A stretch of 13,053 nt of DNA, from contig NZ_CALIJA010000139.1 of NCBI RefSeq assembly GCF_938017615.1, positions 1 through 13,053 on the forward strand, written 5' to 3'. The stretch comes from an uncultured Campylobacter sp. (GTDB lineage: Bacteria > Campylobacterota > Campylobacteria > Campylobacterales > Campylobacteraceae). Each line of letters opens with the position of its first letter. Within the stretch, counting starts at the first letter, position 1. Below, piece after piece: positions 5,945 through 12,100 of the stretch. The translations under genes and the position numbers were made by a program. The notes below the pieces were generated by a model. The model was not told where the DNA came from, searched no databases, and was given only the letters and a program-made list of their open reading frames with translations.

Positions 5945-6648
5945 AAATTTTAAATTTTGCGCCGCTACTTAGACTGCAAAGTCCGGGACTTACGGAAGGT
6001 TTTAAACACGCTAAAATTTTAAGCGTATCGCCGTTGCAAGATCCGTATTTAGAAAGTGAGCTGATTAAATGCGAGATCGGCGCGCAAAACTTCGTGCTGG
6101 CGCTAATCTGCGCGAGCTTTTGCGACGAGCCATATTTCGCGGAGCTGGATCTGGAGTATCTAAACGGCGAAAGCAACGTGGGCGAGGAGGAGATCGAACA
6201 GATCGCGGAGTTTTTACGGGGAGGCTGCGATGCGCTTTTGATCGACGATGCGCTTATTAAAACTCATCCCGATGCCGAAAATATCAAAGCTTTTCTGTCT
6301 CTCATAGCGGCAGAATTCGGAGTTAAAATTTTAAGCTTACGCGGCGAGCAAGTGGAGCTGGCCGCACCGCATGCGGTAAATTTAAGCCCGCTTAAAGAGC
6401 CTATGAACTTCGACGGCGCCGTGGTTTTCAAACACGATGCGGATGATCGGCTCGTCGGTGGAGTGTATTTTAGTATGGTCGCAAAGATCAAATACGGCGA
6501 TCGCGTCCGCATCAAAACGCCGCATTTAAATTTGGAAAAAGAATTTATCCAAGAGGGGTGGATAAATGGCGCGATTGCGCTTCTAGGCTCGGGCGGTCAG
6601 GGCTTTAGCGGCTATAATTTCGAACTAGCCGAAATTTCTAAGGTTTAA
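5941..6648 (+). CDS. NuoF-position complex I protein (Cj1574c type)
   Basis: A 235-aa protein replacing nuoF. It lacks everything that defines NuoF (about 430 aa): no glycine-rich NADH/FMN site and no CxxCxxC motif for cluster N3. Its cysteines (KCEIG, LICASFC, GGCDALL) are scattered. It matches Cj1574c of C. jejuni in place and size; with Cj1575c that protein is thought to let complex I take electrons from flavodoxin instead of NADH. The last 60 residues (YGDRVRIKTPHLNL, then INGAIALLGSGGQG) resemble the C-terminal beta-domain of NuoG. ATG 5941 was chosen for its ATGA overlap with the upstream stop and the purine-rich AGGGGAG (5931-5937); the open frame upstream (TTG 5911) lies inside the previous gene. 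It ends one base before nuoG. Confidence 0.85.
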   Translation: MKILNFAPLLRLQSPGLTEGFKHAKILSVSPLQDPYLESELIKCEIGAQNFVLALICASFCDEPYFAELDLEYLNGESNVGEEEIEQIAEFLRGGCDALLIDDALIKTHPDAENIKAFLSLIAAEFGVKILSLRGEQVELAAPHAVNLSPLKEPMNFDGAVVFKHDADDRLVGGVYFSMVAKIKYGDRVRIKTPHLNLEKEFIQEGWINGAIALLGSGGQGFSGYNFELAEISKV

Positions 6649-6649
6649 A

Positions 6650-9337
6650 ATGGCAAAGATCACGATCGACGGTAAAGCTTGCGAGTGCGACGAGGGTGAG
6701 TACATCTTGCAGGTCGCGCGTCGCTGCGGCGTTTTTATCCCTGCGCTTTGTTATCTAAGCGGCGGTACGCCGACGCTCGCATGCAGGCTTTGTATGGTCG
6801 AAGCGGACGGCAAGCGCGTCTATAGCTGCAACGCCAAGGCTAAGGACGGCATGGTCATCTACAGCCGTAGCCCCGAGATCGATGCCGAGCGCGAGGCGAT
6901 CACGCAGGTTTATTGTATCAACCATCCGATGGCGTGCGGGGTTTGCGATCAAAGCGGCGAGTGCGAGCTTCAAAATTTAGCTCATCTGATGCGCACAAAT
7001 ACCCAAAGCTACGCTATCCGCGATACGGCGCGCGAGGTGCAGGATTGGGGGTATCTAAGCTACGATCCTAGCCTTTGTATCGTCTGCGAGCGCTGTATTA
7101 CCGCCGCGAAGGACCGCTTGGGCGTAGATGCGTTTAAGCTCGTTCCGCGTGGCGGAGACGCGCTTAGCAAGGAGCAAAAGGACGCGATGCCCAAAGACGC
7201 CTACGCCGTATGGAACAAGCTGCAAAAAAGCCTAATCGCGCGGGTTAACGATGAGGATGATTGCGTAAACTACGGCGAGAGCGCGGCGGTCTGCCCGACG
7301 GGGGCTCTGGTAGAGAGCGCGTTTAAATACGTTTCAAACGCCTGGGAGCTGCGTCAAATCCCCGCTTCCAACCCGCACAGCAGCGATTGCGAGCTACTTT
7401 ATTACGAGATCAAGCGCCGCGGCATAGGCGAGCCGCGTGAAAAAATTTATCGCGTTAGCAGCGACATAAATTTTAGCGTCCTGCATGCCGCAGCACGCTT
7501 CGGCTGGGATTTCTCAAACGAGCGGGCGAGCAAAAACGAAGCGGTTTTTGACCGTATCGTGCGCGGTATCGAGGATGGCGAGATCAAAAATATTAAATTT
7601 AATAGCTTCATCACCAACGAAGAAGCTCGGATTTTAGAGCTTTTGCGTCAAAAATTTAAACTCGCTTTGATCAACGACGAAGCGCTTGCGTATCAAAAAT
7701 TCCTGCGCGAATTTTCCAAATTTAGCGGCACGAAATTTTATAATGCGGATTCGCATGCGATTAAAAATAGCGATTTCATCGTCGTTTGCGGCACATTTTT
7801 GCGCAGCGACGCTCCAAATCTGGGCTATGCGGTAAACAGCGCCTGCAAGCTAAATAAGGCAAGCGGGATCTATTTCCATCCGTTTTGCGACGAGGGCATT
7901 AAAGGCTTTAGTAAAAATTTCATCCATCAGCCACACGCCGCGGGCTTGGAGGCGCAGATCCTGCTTTGGATCTTGCAGAAATTCGGACGCGATCTGCCTG
8001 AATGGCTGGATGCGAAACTCGCGGCGGAATTTAAAATTTCGCGCGCCACGGCGAAGGAAAATTTAGATGAGAAATCCGCGGGTTCGCAAAATCCTGAGAA
8101 TTCTACGGAGGTAAATGGCACTAAGAACGTTGCGAGTGCGAGCGGCGACGTAGATTCCGCAAGCGCGGACGGCAATGCTGAAAATTCCGTGCAGAATTCC
8201 GAAAATCCTGCGGAAAGTAAAATTTCAAATTTCGCCCGCGCGCTGGGTCTGGACGAGCAAAAAATAGATGAAATTTTGGCCAAAAAGGAGCATTTTTCGC
8301 TCATCATCGGCGAGGATTTTATCCGAACACCAAATAGCGCTATGCTCGCGCGCCTGGCGGGTTTGGTGCAGCGCTATACGCCATTTAAGGTGCTAGTGGT
8401 GCCGCCGCGCACAAACAGCCTGGGCGTCGCGCTCATCTGCGAGCTTAGCGCGCAAGCGAGCGCGGGCGAGACGCTAGGCTACAATGAAGCGGGTGATATT
8501 AGTTTCGGCGTGCTGGAAGCGGATCTGGACGCGCCTAGCTTGGTACAGCAGGAGGGGACGTTTACGAACTACGACAAGCGCGTAGTGCCTACCAATGCGG
8601 CGCTTGATTACGGCGGATACGAGTTAAACGACATCGCCTGTGCGCTGGGAGTTTGCGCGGAGCACGCGATCAGCTATACGTCAGGCTTGGGCGCGGATTT
8701 TGAGCAGGTTAAATTTGATGATTTAGAAAATTTCTACGACAACGGCGGCGCAAACCACCGCGGATATGAGCTGCGAAACGAGGAGATCGCCGCTAGCGAG
8801 GAGGAGTTTGAAATTTCGCTTTCCGCGCCGCTTAGCGCGGGAGAGGGCGAAACTTTAATCTATGAGGCGAATCCGCTGCATCAATTCAATAAATTTAGCA
8901 GCGCAAGCAGCGGGCTGGGCGAAGCGGGCGCGCTGTATCTAAGCCCCGGCATCGCCGAAGCTCTGGGGGTAAGCGCAGGCGATGTCGTTAAAATTTACCA
9001 AGCAGACGGCGCGGGGTATGATGAAAAAACTATCGGCGCGGGCAAAACGAGTGCCGCTAATAATAAAAGTGGCGCCGGTCGCCTTAAAAAAACGGATCGC
9101 GTAAGCGCCACGCATAAAACTAGCGGCACCGGTGATGAAAACAGCGAAAACGGCGCGACTGAGTTTATAAGCTTAAACCGCGAAATCGTCGCTAGCGTAA
9201 AGATCGATCCAGGCTTTAGCGGGGCGTATCTGCCGTATTTTGACGAGAAGCTGCGCGGCGAGATATTTTTCAAAACCTCACGCTACGCAAGCGTAAAAAT
9301 CGAGAAAATTTCAAATTCCAAAGGAGAGGGCAGATGA
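6650..9337 (+). CDS. nuoG: NADH-quinone oxidoreductase subunit G
   Basis: Largest peripheral-arm subunit, which carries electrons along Fe-S clusters towards NuoI. An N-terminal ferredoxin domain holds N1b (C34, C45, C48, C60). The His-Cys3 site for N5 is H92, C96, C99, C105 (HPMACGVCDQSGEC). N4 is C142, C145, C148 plus C214 (CPTGAL), with a longer spacer than in E. coli. The optional N7 site is not kept: at the CxxCxxxC position there are S239, H242 and C246. The molybdopterin-enzyme-like domain follows from about 250. At 895 aa it is longer than I expect for Campylobacter (about 820) because of two low-complexity linkers at about 469-525 and 785-836. No NADH-binding NuoF partner is encoded. 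It starts one base after the upstream gene; the stop overlaps nuoH (ATGA). Confidence 0.95.
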   Translation: MAKITIDGKACECDEGEYILQVARRCGVFIPALCYLSGGTPTLACRLCMVEADGKRVYSCNAKAKDGMVIYSRSPEIDAEREAITQVYCINHPMACGVCDQSGECELQNLAHLMRTNTQSYAIRDTAREVQDWGYLSYDPSLCIVCERCITAAKDRLGVDAFKLVPRGGDALSKEQKDAMPKDAYAVWNKLQKSLIARVNDEDDCVNYGESAAVCPTGALVESAFKYVSNAWELRQIPASNPHSSDCELLYYEIKRRGIGEPREKIYRVSSDINFSVLHAAARFGWDFSNERASKNEAVFDRIVRGIEDGEIKNIKFNSFITNEEARILELLRQKFKLALINDEALAYQKFLREFSKFSGTKFYNADSHAIKNSDFIVVCGTFLRSDAPNLGYAVNSACKLNKASGIYFHPFCDEGIKGFSKNFIHQPHAAGLEAQILLWILQKFGRDLPEWLDAKLAAEFKISRATAKENLDEKSAGSQNPENSTEVNGTKNVASASGDVDSASADGNAENSVQNSENPAESKISNFARALGLDEQKIDEILAKKEHFSLIIGEDFIRTPNSAMLARLAGLVQRYTPFKVLVVPPRTNSLGVALICELSAQASAGETLGYNEAGDISFGVLEADLDAPSLVQQEGTFTNYDKRVVPTNAALDYGGYELNDIACALGVCAEHAISYTSGLGADFEQVKFDDLENFYDNGGANHRGYELRNEEIAASEEEFEISLSAPLSAGEGETLIYEANPLHQFNKFSSASSGLGEAGALYLSPGIAEALGVSAGDVVKIYQADGAGYDEKTIGAGKTSAANNKSGAGRLKKTDRVSATHKTSGTGDENSENGATEFISLNREIVASVKIDPGFSGAYLPYFDEKLRGEIFFKTSRYASVKIEKISNSKGEGR
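8054..8224 (+). other. Low-complexity linker inside NuoG (residues about 469-525)
   Basis: Stretch rich in Asn, Ser, Glu and Ala with repeated Glu-Asn-Ser/Pro steps (NPENS, AENS, SENP) and no predicted fold. It separates two parts of the molybdopterin-like domain. At DNA level the motif GAAAATTC/GAATTC recurs, as in the nuoI tail. It stays in frame and reads as an expanded surface loop. Confidence 0.7.
9002..9160 (+). other. Second low-complexity linker inside NuoG (residues about 785-836)
   Basis: Gly, Ala, Lys, Thr and Ser-rich stretch (GAGKTSAANNKSGAGRLKK) placed between the strand GDVVKI and the strand EFISLNREI of the C-terminal beta-domain. The composition is unlike the flanking sequence. 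It is in frame and likely forms a solvent-exposed disordered loop. Confidence 0.65.
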
Positions 9338-10329
9338 GCGATAGTGCATTTTATTTCGTAGCCACCGTCTTAAAGGCGCTCGTGATTTTAGCCGTCATCG
9401 CGCTGCTCTCGGGGCTTGCGACTTACGCCGAGCGTAAGGTGCTTGCCTTTATGCAGCGCAGGATCGGGCCCTCTATGGTCGGGCCTGCGGGGCTTTTGCA
9501 AGTGGGTGCGGATATGATAAAGCTTTTTACCAAAGAGGACGCGATCCCTGCGCGGGCGAATAAGCTTCTTTTTAAAATCGCGCCGATAATATCGGCTACG
9601 GGGGCTTTCGTGGCGCTTTCGGTAGTGCCGCTGCTGCCGGAGTTTACGATCGGCGGGCGGACGATACAGCCGATTTTAAGCGATATAAATGTGGGAATTT
9701 TATTCCTGCTCGGAACTAGCGGCACCTGCGTTTACGGATTGCTGATCGGAGGGCTTGCGAGCTACAATAAATGGGGCACGATAGGCGCGTTTCGCGCGTT
9801 TTTGCAGATCACCTGCTTTGAGGTGATAAACGGCCTTAGCCTGATCCCTATCGTGATGATCACTGGCTCACTCTCGCTTATCGACATCGTAAGCGCGCAA
9901 AGCGGCGGCATTGATAAGTGGTTTATCTGGAAAGAGCCCGTCTGCTTCGCGCTCTTTCTCATCGCAGCCTTTGTAGAGTGCAACCGCACGCCGCTGTGCC
10001 TTACCGAAAACGAAACCGAGATCGTAGCGGGTGCGGGTACGGCGTATTCGGGAATGCGCTGGGGTATGTTTTTTATCGGCGAGTACGCCAATATCATAAC
10101 CTACTCAGTCGTTACGACGCTACTGTTTTTGGGCGGATTTAACGCATTTTGGTTTATCCCCGGCGGCATTATGATGGTATTAAAATCAAGCCTCGTGTTT
10201 TTCTGCTTCCTATGGGCGCGCGCGGCGTGGCCGCATCTGCGCCCCGATCAGCTGATGGGGCTTTGCTGGAAAGTCTGCATGCCGTTAGCTCTTGCTTGCG
10301 TGCTAATTACCGCGCTAGCGATCGTTTAA
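9334..10329 (+). CDS. nuoH: NADH-quinone oxidoreductase subunit H
   Basis: Membrane subunit at the junction of both arms; it forms much of the quinone channel and links quinone reduction to proton pumping. The 331-aa protein has about eight membrane helices. The first cytoplasmic loop is intact (AERKVLAFMQRRIGPSMVGP, then LLQVGADMIKLFTKED). The large acidic loop after about residue 214 is VECNRTPLCLTENETEIVAG...YSGMRWGMFFIGEY. Most bacteria have PFDLPE here, so C222 replaces a conserved Asp and T224 a conserved Pro, while E215, E225, E227 and E229 remain. A237 takes the place of the usual Glu in EYSG. The ATG overlaps the nuoG stop. The gene ends 10 bases before nuoI, with the nuoI ribosome binding site overlapping its stop codon. 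Confidence 0.97.
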   Translation: MSDSAFYFVATVLKALVILAVIALLSGLATYAERKVLAFMQRRIGPSMVGPAGLLQVGADMIKLFTKEDAIPARANKLLFKIAPIISATGAFVALSVVPLLPEFTIGGRTIQPILSDINVGILFLLGTSGTCVYGLLIGGLASYNKWGTIGAFRAFLQITCFEVINGLSLIPIVMITGSLSLIDIVSAQSGGIDKWFIWKEPVCFALFLIAAFVECNRTPLCLTENETEIVAGAGTAYSGMRWGMFFIGEYANIITYSVVTTLLFLGGFNAFWFIPGGIMMVLKSSLVFFCFLWARAAWPHLRPDQLMGLCWKVCMPLALACVLITALAIV

Positions 10330-10335
10330 GGAGGG
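10328..10335 (+). promoter_or_regulatory. Strong ribosome binding site of nuoI
   Basis: AAGGAGGG overlaps the nuoH stop codon and sits 4 to 5 bases before the nuoI ATG at 10340. It is the closest match to the anti-Shine-Dalgarno sequence in the operon, at one of the few junctions where the genes do not overlap, so nuoI translation is probably initiated independently rather than by coupling. Confidence 0.75.
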
Positions 10336-10339
10336 CGCG

Positions 10340-11251
10340 ATGGCAAGATACGTCCAGATCGACAAACGAGCCCCTATTAAATCCGGCGGCGATAAGCTTC
10401 GCAGATTCCTCTCCCGCACCTTTAGCGGCGAGCTTTTCGTGGGGCTGTGGGTGGTGCTAAAAAATATGTTTAAGCGCGGCGGCTCGCACACGCTTCGGTA
10501 TCCTATGGAAAAATTTGTTATGCCGCCTAGATACCGCGGCGTGCATAAGCTAATGCGCCTACTCGAAAGCGGCAGCGAGCGCTGCATCGGATGTGGCTTG
10601 TGCGAGAAGATCTGCGTGGCGAACTGCATCGCGATGGAGACCAGCCTCGGCGCCGACGGCCGCAAAAAGGTAGATAACTACTCGATAAATTTAGGGCGCT
10701 GCGTCTATTGCGGGCTTTGCGCGGACGTCTGCCCCGAGATCGCTATCGTGCACGGCTGTGAATATGAGCTCGCGAGCGAACAGCGGGCATACTACGGCTT
10801 CAAAGAGGATCTTTTAATTCGCGGCGAAAATTTATGCTTAAACGGCGCGGCGCAGGAGTTTGCGGGCTATGGCAGCCTGGATGAAAACGCAGGCGCGCGG
10901 ATCAAGGTGACGCCGAACGCCTATATAAAAAGCGACGCCGCAAGCGACGAGCCAAACTTAAAGAACGCGGATTTAAATTTAAAAAGCGCCGCGGAAAGCT
11001 CTAAAAAAGAGGGCGCCGCTAGCGATAAAATTCTATTTTCAGGCGCGGACTTAAGTAGCGAAATTTTAACCGAGCGGCAAGATGCTGAGCGGGCAAGCTT
11101 AAAGGAAAGCTCCGCCGCGGACGCCGAAAATTCTAAAGAAAATTCCGTTGCGGACGCTGAAAATTCTACGCTTGATTCGGCGCGGAATTCCAAAGAAAAT
11201 TCCGCCTCTCAAAGCGCAGAAGATTCCTCAGCGCAGGGGGAGGAGCAATGA
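10340..11251 (+). CDS. nuoI: NADH-quinone oxidoreductase subunit I, with long acidic tail
   Basis: Ferredoxin-type subunit that passes electrons from NuoG to cluster N2. Two [4Fe-4S] motifs are complete: C82, C85, C88 with C131 (N6a) and C121, C124, C127 with C92 (N6b). C96 is an additional cysteine. An amphipathic N-terminal helix (LFVGLWVVLKNMF) and YPMEKFVMPPRYRG fit the membrane-anchoring part of the family. The conserved domain ends near residue 195-205. The remaining approximately 95 residues form a repetitive hydrophilic tail of Ala, Glu, Asn, Ser and Asp (ADAENSKENSV), making the protein 303 aa where Campylobacter NuoI is usually a little over 210. The start is supported by AAGGAGG. 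The stop overlaps nuoJ (ATGA). Core function is certain; the tail has no assigned role. Confidence 0.95.
   Translation: MARYVQIDKRAPIKSGGDKLRRFLSRTFSGELFVGLWVVLKNMFKRGGSHTLRYPMEKFVMPPRYRGVHKLMRLLESGSERCIGCGLCEKICVANCIAMETSLGADGRKKVDNYSINLGRCVYCGLCADVCPEIAIVHGCEYELASEQRAYYGFKEDLLIRGENLCLNGAAQEFAGYGSLDENAGARIKVTPNAYIKSDAASDEPNLKNADLNLKSAAESSKKEGAASDKILFSGADLSSEILTERQDAERASLKESSAADAENSKENSVADAENSTLDSARNSKENSASQSAEDSSAQGEEQ
10940..11245 (+). repeat. Repetitive Ser/Glu/Asn/Ala-rich C-terminal extension of NuoI
   Basis: The stretch encodes residues about 201-302. A clear imperfect tandem repeat with a 33-base (11-residue) period is visible: an 18-base unit at 11117-11134 recurs at 11150-11167 with one change. 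It gives ADAENSKENSV then ADAENSTLDSA, followed by degenerate SKENSA and SAEDSS steps. This looks like growth by replication slippage in frame. The product should be disordered and acidic. Confidence 0.7.
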
Positions 11252-11775
11252 TACAAACGCTTGCATTTTATTTTTTCAGCGCGGTTTGCCTGGCGCTTTT
11301 CGGCATCAGCGTTTTTAGCAAAAACGTCCTTTACGCCCTTAGCGCGCTGGCTGGCGGCATGGTCTTCATGAGCGGATTTTTCTTCTTGCTGGATGCGGAG
11401 TTTTTAGGCGTGGTGCAGATCATAGTCTACACGGGCGCCGTGATCGTGCTTTATGGCTTCGCGCTGATGTTTTTGGGAGCGGATAAAAACGTAAGCGAGC
11501 CGAAAAAGGGGGCAAGGCTATTTTTCGCGCTTAGCGGCGTGATCGCATTTTTGCTCGTGATTATCGTGCTCGGCGCGGTGGTTGCGAACAACGTAGAAAC
11601 GCTTAAAATTTTAAACACCGACGATACCGAGGCGCTTGGGATGATCATCTTTACGAAATACCTGGCGATTTTCGAGCTTGCAGCCGTGATGCTGCTCGTG
11701 GCGATGATCTGCGCTATCGTGCTTGCGCATAAGCAGATGGACGCGAGCCTAACATACGAAGAGAGCGAGGGATAA
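11248..11775 (+). CDS. nuoJ: NADH-quinone oxidoreductase subunit J
   Basis: Membrane subunit of the proton-pumping arm, packed between NuoA, K and H. The 175-aa protein has five predicted helices (about 3-21, 27-47, 54-75, 91-112 and 136-160). The third helix carries the family signature VYTGAVIVLYGFALMFLGAD, the segment that switches between alpha and pi-bulge forms in structures of complex I. The loop between helices 4 and 5 is short and acidic (NTDDTEALG). The ATG overlaps the nuoI stop (ATGA), and the stop lies one base before nuoK. Length and motifs are normal. Confidence 0.95.
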   Translation: MIQTLAFYFFSAVCLALFGISVFSKNVLYALSALAGGMVFMSGFFFLLDAEFLGVVQIIVYTGAVIVLYGFALMFLGADKNVSEPKKGARLFFALSGVIAFLLVIIVLGAVVANNVETLKILNTDDTEALGMIIFTKYLAIFELAAVMLLVAMICAIVLAHKQMDASLTYEESEG

Positions 11776-11776
11776 A

Positions 11777-12100
11777 ATGAGTCTAAATCACTATCTGATC
11801 GTCGCTGCGATGATGTTTGGGCTCGGGCTTGCGGGTATGATGAAGCGACGGAATTTAATAATGCTCTTTTTTTCGAGCGAAATTTTATTAAACGCCGCAA
11901 ATTTAGCCCTTGTCGCCGTGGCGAAATTTTACGACAACATAAACGGCGAAATTTTTGCGCTTTTCATCGTCGCGATTGCCGCGAGCGAGATGGCCGTGGG
12001 GCTTGGACTACTCATCTTGTGGTATAAGAAAACGGGCAGCATCGAACTTGACAGCTTCGTAAATTTTAAAAATCCTTCCAAGGATGGACCGGATGCTTGA
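11777..12100 (+). CDS. nuoK: NADH-quinone oxidoreductase subunit K
   Basis: Small three-helix proton-channel subunit homologous to MrpC. The two membrane glutamates essential for proton transfer are present: E35 (FFSSEILLNA) and E71 (AIAASEMAVGL), equivalent to Glu36 and Glu72 of E. coli NuoK. The cytoplasmic basic loop KRRN before helix 2 is also kept. At 107 aa it is slightly longer than the usual 100 because of a polar tail (NFKNPSKDGPDA) that overlaps the start of nuoL by 8 bases. It begins one base after the nuoJ stop, so reinitiation is likely. Confidence 0.96.
   Translation: MSLNHYLIVAAMMFGLGLAGMMKRRNLIMLFFSSEILLNAANLALVAVAKFYDNINGEIFALFIVAIAASEMAVGLGLLILWYKKTGSIELDSFVNFKNPSKDGPDA

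Noticed and set aside
6940..7300. Possible broken N4 site in NuoG because C148 is not followed by a nearby fourth cysteine
   Set aside because: In the family the fourth N4 ligand is the distant cysteine before PTG; C214 fills this role here, so the site is complete with a longer spacer.
9918..10460. Plus-strand open frames of 74 and 103 codons inside nuoH/nuoI
   Set aside because: Alternate frames of strongly conserved genes with Arg-rich, low-quality translations.
11117..11190. CRISPR-like or mobile-element repeats in nuoI
   Set aside because: The repeat is short, imperfect, in frame and keeps a codon pattern, so it is a coding repeat rather than an array or transposon end.
11451..11900. 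Minus-strand open frame of 149 codons across nuoJ/nuoK
   Set aside because: Opposite two conserved membrane genes; Ser-rich translation typical of an antisense shadow.
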